Made by a program: the position numbers and the translations under genes
DNA from: DASYYE01 sp035946955
GTDB lineage: Bacteria; Actinomycetota; Actinomycetes; Streptosporangiales; Streptosporangiaceae
Direction: 5' to 3'
NCBI GenBank assembly: GCA_035946955.1
Contig: DASYYE010000304.1
Location: forward strand, 1-32,353
DNA length: 32,353 nt
Notes under the pieces: model-generated
Seen by the model: only the letters and a program-made list of their open reading frames with translations
Database searches by the model: none
Told to the model about the DNA's origin: nothing
Shown: one piece after another, positions 8,498-16,165 of the stretch
Layout: every line of letters starts with the position of its first letter
Numbering within the stretch: position 1 is the first letter of the stretch

Positions 8498-9963
8498 ACC
8501 CCTCTCACCACCTGGGTCATTCCCTCGTCCTGAATGGGCTGTGGGGCAGGCCGTCGTGCGGTGTCGCTGACCCGCATCAGCACGGCGATCAGCATCCAGC
8601 TCGCCACCAGGGAGGAGCCTCCCTGTGACAGGAACGGTGTGGTGATCCCGGTCAGCGGGATGAGCCGGGTGACCCCGCCCACGATGACGAAGACCTGCAG
8701 CGCCAGCACGAAGGCGAGCCCGCCCGCGAGCAGCTTGGCGAACGGGTCGCGCACCGCCACCGCGGCTCGCAGCCCACGCTGCACGAGCAGGCCGTAGACC
8801 AGCAGCAGTGCCATCAGGCCGGTCAGGCCCAGTTCCTCCCCGAAGGCGGTGACGATGAAGTCGCTCTGGACCAGGGGGGTCCAGTACGGCTGGCCGTGGC
8901 CGAGCCCGGTGCCGAGCACGCCGCCGTAGCCCAGCCCGTACAGGCCCTGCACGAGCTGGTAGGAGCTATTGAACGGGTTGCTGCCAGCGAAGGGGTGCAG
9001 CCAGATGGTGAACCGCTCGCCGACATGGCTGAAGAGGCGGCTCGCCACGAACGCCCCGAACACGAACATGCCGACGCCGATGAGCAGCCATGACGTCCGC
9101 TGGGTGGCGATGTAGAGCATGGCCACGAACAGTCCGAAGAACAGGGCGGACTGGCCGACATCGGTCTCGAACACCAGGACCAGCAGGCTGGCTCCCCAGG
9201 CGATGAGCACCGGCCCCATGTCCCGCCCACGTGGCAGGGCAATGCCGAGCACGTGCCGCCCGGCCAGTGACAGCACGTCCCGCTTGGCCACCAGGTAGCC
9301 GGCGAAGAACACCGCAATCGCCAGCTTGGCGAATTCGCCGGGCTCCACAGAGAAGCTGCCCAGGATGATCCAGACCTTGGCGCCGTTCACGGAGCTCATG
9401 GAGTTCGGCAGTACAGCCGGGATCGCGAGGAGGGCAAGGCCCACGGCACCGAGGGTGTAGGTGTAACGCTGCAGCATCCGCGGCTGGCGAACCAGGGCGA
9501 GCACCCCAACAAAGGCGGCGACCCCCAGCACGCTCCACACGAGTTGCAGGGTGAGGGAGGACGGGTCGGTACCGAACACAGTACGGCCGGGGTTCCCGTT
9601 GCGGCCGGACTCCTGCAGCCGGTAGATCATGACCAGGCCGAGACCATTGAGCAGCGCAGCCAGCGGCAGCATGAGCGGGTCCGCCCACGGAGCGAACCTG
9701 CGGACCGCTACATGGGCGCCGACCACGAGGGCCGTGAACACGAGACCGAAACCCACGATGCCGCCCGGAACCCGGCCGTTCAGGCCGAGGCCCGCGCTCG
9801 CGTAGGCGAACAGCACCACGCCGATCGCGAAGGCGAGCATGGCCAGTTCCGCGCCACGCCTCCCACGCGGTATCGCGACCGCCAGCAGCCCCCCAGGCGA
9901 GGTGGCAGGGCTGGGAGGGACTGCCGGCTCGCCAGCCGCCCCCGGGGTCGTGATTGCGCTCAT
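8494..9963 (-). CDS. rodA: SEDS-family peptidoglycan glycosyltransferase RodA/FtsW
   Basis: Polymerises lipid II into glycan strands. The 489-residue protein has a short Pro/Ala-rich cytoplasmic N-terminus and about 11-12 membrane helices. Family-typical stretches include EPGEFAKLAIAVFFAGYL, a loop with VFETDVGQSALFFGLF (containing the conserved Asp), QSDFIVTAFGEELGLTG, and the C-terminal PLTGITTPFLSQGGSS with the SEDS signature. Neighbours pstP and pbpA overlap it by 4 bp on either side, so the three are almost certainly one transcript. It is RodA by synteny with the M. tuberculosis fhaA-pknB cluster; sequence alone would not separate RodA from FtsW. Confidence 0.95.
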   Translation of the reverse strand: MSAITTPGAAGEPAVPPSPATSPGGLLAVAIPRGRRGAELAMLAFAIGVVLFAYASAGLGLNGRVPGGIVGFGLVFTALVVGAHVAVRRFAPWADPLMLPLAALLNGLGLVMIYRLQESGRNGNPGRTVFGTDPSSLTLQLVWSVLGVAAFVGVLALVRQPRMLQRYTYTLGAVGLALLAIPAVLPNSMSSVNGAKVWIILGSFSVEPGEFAKLAIAVFFAGYLVAKRDVLSLAGRHVLGIALPRGRDMGPVLIAWGASLLVLVFETDVGQSALFFGLFVAMLYIATQRTSWLLIGVGMFVFGAFVASRLFSHVGERFTIWLHPFAGSNPFNSSYQLVQGLYGLGYGGVLGTGLGHGQPYWTPLVQSDFIVTAFGEELGLTGLMALLLVYGLLVQRGLRAAVAVRDPFAKLLAGGLAFVLALQVFVIVGGVTRLIPLTGITTPFLSQGGSSLVASWMLIAVLMRVSDTARRPAPQPIQDEGMTQVVRGV

Positions 9964-11531
9964 TTCCTGCTCCGCGAGCGGTGGCCCGTGCTCGGGGTCG
10001 CTCGTGTGCTGGGCGTCGCGCTGGCGCTCGACGTGGGGCTCGGGCTGGGGCTGGGTGCACCGCTCGGCTGCGAGTTAGCGCCCTGGCTCCCGGCTGCAGC
10101 CTGTTGCGGGCAGCCATTGGTGGGCCAAGTCGGCTGGGTCGCCGTCAGCTTAGGCGGTGTGTAGTGCGTGTGGTGGACCGTTACCGGCTTGAGCGATCCG
10201 CCGTGCGCTTTCTTGTATGCCGCGACTTTGGCGTTGTAGACCTTGACTGCGTTGTCGTATTCGACCTGGAGTTTTTGTGCGCTCAGGCATGCGGTCCAGT
10301 CCGTGCGGATGCTCGCGACCGTGTTGCGCGCCCCAGCAAGGCTCGAAGTGAGGATCGTCCCCTGGACGGTTGAGCGGTCGGAGGTGGGGATCCCCCCGAG
10401 CGGGATGTTGGTGAGGTCGTGGACGTGGGACAGGCGCACGCCAGCGAGGGTCTGGTTCACACCCTGGAAGATCGCGACCTTCCCGGCGCTCGTACCCACG
10501 TAGTACTGGTCCTGCGTGTAGCGCCAGCCCAGGTAGCCACCGGCGAGGACCACCACGAGCAGCAGGCCGAGCAGTGAGGTCATGACCGGCCAGCGGCGCC
10601 GGCCACGGTGCGGCTCGTCAGGCTCGTCATCGTGCTTGTGCGGGTCCTCGTCGTCGTGGTCCAGGGTGATCGCTGGCTGGGGGGCGGTACGGGCCAGCAC
10701 GTGGGCGCGGCCGGCCGGGCTGTTCGTGCGCAGCGGCGGAGGTGGTGGGGCGCTGCCATTGGAGGCGGCACCGGCCATTACCGGGCGCAGTGGCGGGCGG
10801 CGTATGTGGGAGCTGTCCACGACGTCCGCGACAATGCAGGTGATGTTGTCCGGCCCGCCACCCCTGATCGCCAGTTCGATCAGGTGCAGGACTGTCTCGC
10901 TGGGTTCGGCCACCGAGATCAGTGTCTGGCGCAGCGTCTCTTCGCTCACCACCGAGGAAAGCCCGTCCGAGCACAGCAGGTACCTGTCGCCCACGGCGAG
11001 CTCGCGCAGGGTCAGGTCGGGCTCTGCCTCGGAGGTGCCGTCCAGTGCGCGCAGCAGCAGTGACCGCTGGGGGTGGGTGGCCGCCTCGTCGGGCGTGATG
11101 CGCCCGTCGTCTACCAGCGACTGGACCAGCGTGTGGTCGTGGGTGATCTGCCGCAGCTCGCCAGCGGAGAGCACGTAGGCGCGTGAATCGCCGATGTGGC
11201 ACACGGCCGCCCGGGTGCCCGACCACAGCATGGCTGTGAGCGTGGTGCCCATGCCCCCGATCGAAGGGTTCTGGGTGACCATGTCGTGCAGGGTGCGGTT
11301 GGCACGGGTGACCGCGTGGGCGAGCGCGTCAAGGAGTTCACCCGCTGGCATTTCTTCGTCGAGGTCGGCGAGCGATGTGATGGCGACGGCGCTCGCAACC
11401 TCCCCCGCCGCATGACCGCCCATGCCGTCCGCGACCGCAAGCAGCCGTGGGCCAGCGTACGCCGAGTCTTCGTTCCCCTCCCGGAGGAGACCGACGTCTG
11501 AGCGGACCGCGAAGCGGAGTGCAAGTGTCAT
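9960..11531 (-). CDS. pstP: membrane-anchored PP2C-type Ser/Thr phosphatase PstP
   Basis: Removes phosphates added by PknB and acts on PknB itself, FhaA/B and cell-wall enzymes. The catalytic PP2C domain (about 1-235) has the metal-binding motifs REGNEDS (D22) and VADGMGGHA (D35), then GDSRAYVL, LCSDGL and GGPDNITCIV. A disordered acidic/His-rich stretch (DEDPHKHDDEPDEP) and a basic RRRW precede one transmembrane helix (LLGLLLVVVLAGGYLGW, near residue 320). About 180 extracellular residues follow, ending in a Ser/Pro-rich, basic tail. At 523 residues it matches the mycobacterial enzyme. The start overlaps the fhaB stop by 4 bp and the end overlaps rodA by 4 bp. Confidence 0.96.
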   Translation of the reverse strand: MTLALRFAVRSDVGLLREGNEDSAYAGPRLLAVADGMGGHAAGEVASAVAITSLADLDEEMPAGELLDALAHAVTRANRTLHDMVTQNPSIGGMGTTLTAMLWSGTRAAVCHIGDSRAYVLSAGELRQITHDHTLVQSLVDDGRITPDEAATHPQRSLLLRALDGTSEAEPDLTLRELAVGDRYLLCSDGLSSVVSEETLRQTLISVAEPSETVLHLIELAIRGGGPDNITCIVADVVDSSHIRRPPLRPVMAGAASNGSAPPPPPLRTNSPAGRAHVLARTAPQPAITLDHDDEDPHKHDDEPDEPHRGRRRWPVMTSLLGLLLVVVLAGGYLGWRYTQDQYYVGTSAGKVAIFQGVNQTLAGVRLSHVHDLTNIPLGGIPTSDRSTVQGTILTSSLAGARNTVASIRTDWTACLSAQKLQVEYDNAVKVYNAKVAAYKKAHGGSLKPVTVHHTHYTPPKLTATQPTWPTNGCPQQAAAGSQGANSQPSGAPSPSPSPTSSASATPSTRATPSTGHRSRSRK

Positions 11532-12022
11532 CTGCGAAGTTCCAGAACGGTTTTGCCAATGCGAATCGGCACACCGAGAGGCACGGGCGTGGGCCGGGTC
11601 ACCTTCTGGCGGTCAAGGTAGGTGCCGTTGGTGGACCCAAGATCCTCCACGATCCACTGACCGTCCTGTGGGAACAGCCTGGCATGTCGGCTCGAAGCGT
11701 AGTCGTCCTGGAGGACGAGCGTAGCGTCATTTGCCCGGCCGATAGTGATCTGTTCGTCGGTGAGCCCGAGTGTGGTGCCTGCTCTCGGCCCCTCGGTGAC
11801 CAGGAGCCGCTGCGGTGCGCCGCGCACCACCCGGCCTGGACGGGGGCTGCGGGCCTGACGTGGGTTGTTCATTGGTGGTGCCTTTCGCTGGCGCTGCTGG
11901 CGCCCAGACGGCGCGTGGCCGAACATGTCGGTCCGCACCACCCCCACGGCCGCGATGACGAACAACCACAGGACCGCCAGGAAGGCCAGCCTGATCAGGA
12001 GGAGGGTAAGCGGATGGTTCAT
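11528..12022 (-). CDS. fhaB: FHA-domain protein FhaB (FipA-like)
   Basis: A membrane-tethered phosphothreonine reader. The N-terminal helix (LLLIRLAFLAVLWLFVIAA) anchors it. A basic Pro/Arg linker leads to the FHA domain (about 85-160) with IGRANDATL, the conserved SSRHARL and LGSTNGTYLD. In mycobacteria FhaB (FipA) links FtsZ to FtsQ and is controlled by Ser/Thr kinases. The 164-residue length is usual. The ATG at 12022 lies 61 bp after the fhaA stop, and its stop overlaps pstP. Confidence 0.94.
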   Translation of the reverse strand: MNHPLTLLLIRLAFLAVLWLFVIAAVGVVRTDMFGHAPSGRQQRQRKAPPMNNPRQARSPRPGRVVRGAPQRLLVTEGPRAGTTLGLTDEQITIGRANDATLVLQDDYASSRHARLFPQDGQWIVEDLGSTNGTYLDRQKVTRPTPVPLGVPIRIGKTVLELRR

Positions 12023-12083
12023 CGGGTCATGTGTCCTGACGCGCCGAGGTCACCGAGCAAGCCTGTAGTTCGTGGGTTCCGAG

Positions 12084-12839
12084 TCAATACTGAGCGTCCC
12101 GCCGGAAGACCAGTGTGGTGCGGCCGAGCGTGACCCTCGTCCCGTCGGTGAGGACGACCCGCCTCACCGGTTCGCCATTCACGAAGGTGCCGTTGGTGGA
12201 CCCCAGGTCCACCAGGACGACCTCATCGTCTTCCCTGCGCAGTTCGGCGTGGTGCCGTGACACACCAGCGTCGACGAGCCGCAGGTCGCAGTCGGTCCCC
12301 CGGCCGAGCATGGTCACCGACGACGTCAGCTCGTAGGTCCGCTGCATGCTGCCATCCGAATTGGGTTCGGGCCCCGTCACGAGCAGCCTTGGCCTGCCCG
12401 GGAAGGTGCCGGGTGGCCGGGGCAGGTCACTGGCGGGCCGCCGGATCTCCCCACCCTCGACGGTGGTGCCGCGGATCACCCCCGAGCGGACCCGGAAGGT
12501 GCCGGTGGTCAGGTCCGGCACTCCCTCGAAACGCAGCCGGACCGGCCCAACGAACGAGTAGCCCTGCTCCTTGGCGTGGTCACGGGCCAACGTGGCCAGT
12601 TCCACGCCGAGGCTGTCGGCGTACACCTCAAGCCGCCCGTAGTCGGTCTCGGACAGTTCCACGACGAAGTCGTTGGGCACGAGTGTGCGGCCTTGCGCGA
12701 CGATCGCGGCACGGTCATCCATCTCACGCTGCAGCGCGCTGGCAATCTCTACTGGCTCCAGCTCGGATTTGAACGCCCGTGCGAAGGCACCCTCCACCAT
12801 GCCTTCAAGCCGGCGCTCGAAGCGCTGTAGGACTCCCAC
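12084..12839 (-). CDS. fhaA: FHA-domain protein FhaA (DUF3662 + FHA)
   Basis: Cytoplasmic adaptor of the PknB pathway; in mycobacteria it binds phosphorylated MviN and restrains peptidoglycan synthesis. Residues 1-125 form the DUF3662 domain (GVLQRFERRLEGMVEGAFARA, AREM-like ALQREMDD, LVPNDFVVELS). The FHA domain (about 165-245) shows MLGRGTDCDLRL, SRHHAELR and DLGSTNGTFVN. At 251 residues it lacks the long disordered Gln/Gly/Tyr-rich linker of M. tuberculosis FhaA. The GTG at 12839 has AAGGAGGT about 6 nt upstream, a near-perfect ribosome site, which fits its place as first gene of the operon. The promoter should lie in 12840-12923, a space shared with the divergent tRNA-Leu gene. Confidence 0.95.
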   Translation of the reverse strand: MGVLQRFERRLEGMVEGAFARAFKSELEPVEIASALQREMDDRAAIVAQGRTLVPNDFVVELSETDYGRLEVYADSLGVELATLARDHAKEQGYSFVGPVRLRFEGVPDLTTGTFRVRSGVIRGTTVEGGEIRRPASDLPRPPGTFPGRPRLLVTGPEPNSDGSMQRTYELTSSVTMLGRGTDCDLRLVDAGVSRHHAELRREDDEVVLVDLGSTNGTFVNGEPVRRVVLTDGTRVTLGRTTLVFRRDAQY

Positions 12840-12904
12840 CGGGTACCTCCTTCCCCTGCTCGCATCCGATGGTATCGACGGTCAGGGTTGGGTTGCGGAC
12901 GTGC

Positions 12905-12910
12905 TAGCCT
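12905..12910 (+). promoter_or_regulatory. candidate -10 element for tRNA-Leu
   Basis: TAGCCT fits the TAnnnT pattern and ends 13 bp before the tRNA 5' end, a sensible distance for a short leader. No clear -35 hexamer is visible at the right spacing, so this is only a candidate. Confidence 0.3.
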
Positions 12911-12923
12911 GACTGCTTGCCAC

Positions 12924-13006
12924 GGGCGGGTGGCGGAACGGCAGACGCGCACGGTTCAGGTCCGTGTGTCCGAAAGGACGTGAGGGTTCAAATCCCTCCT
13001 CGCCCA
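12924..13006 (+). tRNA. tRNA-Leu (anticodon CAG)
   Basis: An 83-nt cloverleaf. The acceptor stem is GGGCGGG with CTCGCCC (one G-U pair) and discriminator A at 13006. The D-stem is GCG/CGC. The anticodon stem CACGG/CCGTG encloses loop TTCAGGT, giving CAG at 12957-12959. A long variable arm (TGTCC-GAAA-GGACG) identifies a class II tRNA. The T-arm is GAGGG-TTCAAAT-CCCTC. The terminal CCA is not encoded. It reads CUG, the commonest Leu codon in GC-rich genomes. M. tuberculosis also has a tRNA-Leu gene next to fhaA. Confidence 0.97.
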
Positions 13007-13025
13007 CGAGCGGGATTCCTTTGTC

Positions 13026-13040
13026 GCCGCCGAAGGCGGC
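13026..13040 (+). terminator. hairpin downstream of tRNA-Leu
   Basis: GCCGCC-GAA-GGCGGC is a perfect 6-bp stem with a 3-nt loop, 20 bp after the tRNA 3' end. There is no U-tract. It is a likely terminator or processing structure for the tRNA transcript. Confidence 0.5.
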
Positions 13041-13060
13041 TCCCAGAGGCCCGCGATTTT

Positions 13061-13084
13061 GTCCGGGGGTCCGAACCCCCGGAC
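13061..13084. terminator. second perfect hairpin behind tRNA-Leu
   Basis: GTCCGGGGGT (13061-13070) and ACCCCCGGAC (13075-13084) form a perfect 10-bp stem around CCGA. It is preceded by ATTTT on the plus strand, but no T-tract follows it in either direction. It may be a backup terminator, or part of the repeat array that starts at 13081. Confidence 0.45.
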
Positions 13085-13275
13085 CCCCACGGCTGTGGTC
13101 ACCACTATCCGTCCGTGGCCCGGACCCCCACGAACGACGGTTACCGCCGTCTGGCTGGCCAGGATCCCCACGGCTGTGGTCGCCACTGTCCGTCCATGGC
13201 CCGGACTGCCACGAACGGTGGTTATACCAGCCTGGTTGGCCTGAACCCCCACCTTGCGACCGGCGGTCTCTGGTA
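13081..13275. repeat. tandem repeat: two 81-bp units, each made of two ~40-bp sub-repeats, plus a partial fifth copy
   Basis: Units at 13081-13161 and 13162-13242 differ at only a handful of positions. Within each unit the motif GGA(C/T)CCCCACG or a close variant recurs about every 40-41 bp (starts near 13081, 13122, 13162, 13203), and a degenerate fifth copy starts near 13243. Several sub-repeats contain inverted elements such as GACGG...CCGTC. The array lies between tRNA-Leu and the convergent end of the stress-protein gene. Frames across it are open because 81 is a multiple of 3, but no start, ribosome site or family supports a protein. Confidence 0.85.
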
Positions 13276-13385
13276 CCCCCCCAGAGATTGTGCTCGCCTG
13301 CCCCCGATGAGCTTTGATCGGCGTACGGCATGGTTTTAAGCTAGCCGAAAGTTCCCGCAGGTCGGGTCAGTGTGACTTGGTTGGG
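13276..13385. other. intergenic spacer between the repeat array and the UspA gene
   Basis: About 110 bp with no recognised gene. A run of C (near 13276) and a slightly more AT-rich stretch around 13330 (GGTTTTAAGCTAGCC) are visible. Together with the tRNA hairpins and the repeats, it makes up the gene-free span 13007-13385. Confidence 0.4.
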
Positions 13386-13901
13386 TCAGGGGACCACAAC
13401 CACGGGGCAGTGGGCGTGGCGGGCCAGCCAGCTGGAGACTGAGCCAGCGAACTGGTGCCAGCGACAGCCGGGTGCGCCTATGACGAGGGCATCGGCGCCG
13501 TGGGTGTCGGCGGCCGCGGCGAGTTCCCGGGCCGGGCTGCCATGGCGGGTCACCACGGCGACGGTCAGGTCGGCGCAGTCACACACCTCATCCAGTTCGG
13601 CCAGGATCCACCCCTCGGCTTCCGTGCTCTCGGACAGGAGCGGGGCCTGCGCAGCGAATGGCTCGCAGTACACAGCCGGCGGGCTGACGTGGACTACCAG
13701 CAAGGGCCGACCCAGACGGCGGGACAGGCCCGCGGCATACGCCAGCGCGTGACGGCTCGAGACAGAGCCGTCATAGCCGGCGACCACCGGGTGGTCCAGC
13801 GGGCCAGCCGCCCTCGCGCTGCCCATTGGCACGTCCTCACTGGACCGCCGCCGCCGGTTTCCGGGCTGGTCGGGGAGAGGTGAAGACTCTGGCTCGCTCA
13901 T
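13386..13901 (-). CDS. universal stress protein (UspA family)
   Basis: A single Usp domain of about 135 residues after a polar 36-residue N-terminus. The first strand is HPVVAGYDGSVSSRHAL, with the ATP-contact Asp and Ser. The C-terminal ATP-binding motif G-x2-G-x9-G-S is recognisable as GAPGCRWHQFAGSVS, followed by WLARHAHCPVVVVP, so this is probably an ATP-binding member. Such proteins respond to hypoxia, starvation or redox stress, but their biochemical role is poorly defined. The ATG at 13901 has AAGGA about 9 nt upstream. It is divergent from the glycosylase gene with 79 bp between starts. Confidence 0.92.
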   Translation of the reverse strand: MSEPESSPLPDQPGNRRRRSSEDVPMGSARAAGPLDHPVVAGYDGSVSSRHALAYAAGLSRRLGRPLLVVHVSPPAVYCEPFAAQAPLLSESTEAEGWILAELDEVCDCADLTVAVVTRHGSPARELAAAADTHGADALVIGAPGCRWHQFAGSVSSWLARHAHCPVVVVP

Positions 13902-13980
13902 CGTCGCGTCCTTCTACCCACCATGCTCCGCGCACACCGCCGTTACCGCAACGACCAGCATCAAGGTGCACAATCGAGGT

Positions 13981-14847
13981 GTGCCAGAGCTACCAGAGGT
14001 GGAGTCGCTCGCGGTCTTCCTCCGCGAGCGGGCAGTCGGGCAGGAGGTGGACTGGGCCGCCAGCGCCGAGGTCTCAGTGCTCAAGACGTTCAAGCCAAAC
14101 CTCACCGCCCTGCGCGGGCAGACCGTGACCACCGCAACGCGGTACGGCAAGTTCCTCGACCTCGTCACCGGGCCCGAACCGCTCCACCTGGTGATGCACC
14201 TGGCGAGGGCTGGCTGGCTGCGATGGCGCGAGACACTGCCCGAGGCGCCGCCCAAGCCCGGCCGGGGCCCCCTCGCCTTCCGGCTGCGGTTCACCGGGGG
14301 AACTGGTTTCGACCTGACCGAGGCGGGCACCCGCAAGCGCCTCGCGGTCTACCTGGTCGCTGACCCAGCCCAGGTACCCGGCGTCGCCTCCCTGGGCCCC
14401 GACCCGCTGGCAGCGGAGTTCACCGTAGACGTCCTCGCCGGCCTGCTGGCAGGACGCCGCACCCAGATCAAGGGAGTGCTCCGCGACCAGAAGGTCATCG
14501 CCGGCATCGGCAATGCCTACTCCGACGAGGTGCTGCACGCGGCGCAGATGTCCCCGTTCAAGCTCGCTTCCTCGCTCACCCACGACGAGGTGGCCAGCCT
14601 CCACGCGGCCATGACAGGTGCCCTGCGCGAAGCGGTCGCACGTTCCGCCGGGCTGGCAGCGGCCGACCTGAAATCGGAGAAGAAAGCGGGTCTGCGGGTG
14701 CACGGCAGGGCTGGCGAGCCATGCCCCGTGTGCGGTGACACCGTGCGGGAGGTCTCCTTCGCCGACTCGGCCCTGCAGTACTGCCCTACGTGCCAGACCG
14801 GCGGAAAGCCACTCGCCGACCGCCGCCTGTCCCGCCTCCTCAAGTAA
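13981..14847 (+). CDS. Fpg/Nei-family DNA glycosylase/AP lyase
   Basis: Removes oxidised bases and cleaves abasic sites. The GTG at 13981 gives PELPEVE directly after the initiator, placing the catalytic Pro2 and Glu3 at the mature N-terminus; a longer frame from 13966 would bury them and is rejected. The beta-hairpin lysine appears in RYGKFLDL. The helix-two-turn-helix region is GVLRDQKVIAGIGNAYSDEVL. A zinc finger follows: CPVCG and CPTCQ, spaced as C-x2-C-x16-C-x2-C. At 288 residues the length is standard. It could be MutM or an Nei-like paralogue; the N-terminal AVFLRERAVG and the lack of a typical MutM recognition loop lean towards an Nei/Nei2-type enzyme, but substrate choice is uncertain. 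Confidence 0.93.
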   Translation: MPELPEVESLAVFLRERAVGQEVDWAASAEVSVLKTFKPNLTALRGQTVTTATRYGKFLDLVTGPEPLHLVMHLARAGWLRWRETLPEAPPKPGRGPLAFRLRFTGGTGFDLTEAGTRKRLAVYLVADPAQVPGVASLGPDPLAAEFTVDVLAGLLAGRRTQIKGVLRDQKVIAGIGNAYSDEVLHAAQMSPFKLASSLTHDEVASLHAAMTGALREAVARSAGLAAADLKSEKKAGLRVHGRAGEPCPVCGDTVREVSFADSALQYCPTCQTGGKPLADRRLSRLLK

Positions 14848-14943
14848 CTCGGCTGCCCCGCAGGACTAACCGCTGACCTGGGGCTGCGTGCCCACCCCGG
14901 GTATCGGCTTGCCCCCTGCCCGGAGCGGATCTGTTGCTGTTTC

Positions 14944-14973
14944 GTTACAAATCAGCCGGACGTGAGGTGTTAC
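14944..14973 (+). promoter_or_regulatory. direct repeat (C/T)GTTAC(A/C)AA upstream of the GH25 gene
   Basis: CGTTACAAA and TGTTACCAA occur 25 bp apart, 44-73 bp before the annotated start. GTTAC-type direct repeats are known for the actinobacterial response regulator MtrA, which controls cell-wall hydrolases. The repeat is seen directly; the MtrA link is inference, and the spacing is wider than in textbook MtrA boxes. Confidence 0.3.
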
Positions 14974-15016
14974 CAAGCAGTAGGAAAGTTTTAGCCAGGA
15001 TTCAGGGCGCCCAGGG

Positions 15017-16150
15017 ATGGGAGCGCCAGCTGGCGGGGGTGGGGGTTCTATGCATATGCCAGGGCCCGCGGGCTTGGTGGTAGATGTTGCCGTGGCCGCA
15101 GCGATGGCGTCAGGCTTCGGCGGCGCTGGTTCCGGGACGCATGCGGTCCAGCCGCGGCGGGTGGACCACTCCAACGTGGGCGCCCCGCACTCTCCCGAAC
15201 TGCTGCGCCAGCTCGCAGGGGCAGCCACGGGCCACGCCGCCGCCCCACCCAGGACGCTCACAGGCGCGCTGCAAGGGGTGGACGTGGCCGACTACCAGCA
15301 CCCGAACGGCGCCGCCATCAACTGGCCAGAGGTCCATGCGGCAGGCATCCAGTTCGCGGCGGTCAAGGCGACCGAGGGCACCTACTACACCAACCCGTAT
15401 GCGAAGCCCGACCTGACCAGTGCCAAGGCGGCTGGGATGACCGTGGTTGCCTATGCATTCGCCATCCCCAACGGCAACGGTGGCAGCAACAGTCCGGTGG
15501 CCCAGGCTGACTTCCTGCTCAACGCGGTCTCCTCGGTGAGCCCGCGGCCACGGGTCATGCTCGACATCGAGTACAACCCCTACGGCTCGCAGTGTTACGG
15601 GCTCAGCGCCTCCGCCATGGTGGCGTGGGTCCATTCGTTCGACTCCGAGGTGCGGGCCAGGACCGGGCAGACTCCGATCGTGTATGCCCCGCCACCGTGG
15701 TGGCAGGCCTGCGCCGGCAGCAGCGCCGCGTTCGCCCAGCTCCCACTGTGGGTGCCGGACTACTCCAACGGCTCTGGGCCGGCCGTGACGCCCGGCTGGC
15801 AGCGCTGGGCGTTCTGGCAGTACTCCAGCACTGGCACGGTGAGCGGGATCAACGCCCCTGGGAAGACCGACCTCGACCAGCTCAACCCGGGCCTCATCCC
15901 CCTGCTCGACCCGGGCTACCGCGACACCCCCGTCGGGCAGGCCGTCCGCCTCCAGGTGACGCCCGCCGACCCGGTCGCGGGCCAGACGCTCTCGTTCACC
16001 GCGCAAGGGCTGCCTCCGGGGCTGGCGATCAGCAGCCGCGGGCTGGTCACCGGCTCGCCGACCACAGCGGGCACCTTCCATCCGGTTGTCATGGCATCGG
16101 GCACCCAGGGTGTCTCCGGCACTGTCTCGTTCACGTGGCAGGTGCGGTGA
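15017..16150 (+). CDS. GH25 family lysozyme-like muramidase with C-terminal Ig-like domain
   Basis: Predicted to hydrolyse the MurNAc-GlcNAc bond of peptidoglycan. The GH25 domain (about 85-300) begins with LQGVDVADYQHPNG (D89) and contains FAAVKATEGTYY, the catalytic MLDIEYNP (D183, E185), then WAFWQYSS and KTDLDQLN. The C-terminal 75 residues resemble a putative Ig (He_PIG-like) fold, with GLPPGLAISSRGLVTGSPT. The N-terminus is Gly/Ala-rich. From the ATG at 15017 the hydrophobic stretch AGLVVDVAVAAAMASG is preceded by no clear positive charges, so the signal peptide is weak; ATGs at 15050 or 15056, after a GGGGGTGGGGG tract, are alternative starts. Export is expected but not obvious. The histidine kinase gene begins 15 bp downstream. 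Confidence 0.9.
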   Translation: MGAPAGGGGGSMHMPGPAGLVVDVAVAAAMASGFGGAGSGTHAVQPRRVDHSNVGAPHSPELLRQLAGAATGHAAAPPRTLTGALQGVDVADYQHPNGAAINWPEVHAAGIQFAAVKATEGTYYTNPYAKPDLTSAKAAGMTVVAYAFAIPNGNGGSNSPVAQADFLLNAVSSVSPRPRVMLDIEYNPYGSQCYGLSASAMVAWVHSFDSEVRARTGQTPIVYAPPPWWQACAGSSAAFAQLPLWVPDYSNGSGPAVTPGWQRWAFWQYSSTGTVSGINAPGKTDLDQLNPGLIPLLDPGYRDTPVGQAVRLQVTPADPVAGQTLSFTAQGLPPGLAISSRGLVTGSPTTAGTFHPVVMASGTQGVSGTVSFTWQVR

Positions 16151-16165
16151 TGGCACGATGCTGGG

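Noticed and set aside
12882..13331. Minus-strand open frame across tRNA-Leu and the 81-bp repeats (149 codons)
   Set aside because: Part of its product is the antisense translation of a tRNA-Leu, a well-known false protein in databases (the GEEGFEPSRPFGHTD type), and the rest is the tandem repeat.
12924..13385. Integrated element at tRNA-Leu
   Set aside because: No integrase, no duplicated tRNA 3' end and no foreign-looking gene block; only repeats follow the tRNA.
14848..15016. c-di-AMP (ydaO-type) riboswitch before the GH25 hydrolase
   Set aside because: These riboswitches often precede actinobacterial wall hydrolases, but I could not find the conserved core segments in this 169-bp leader.
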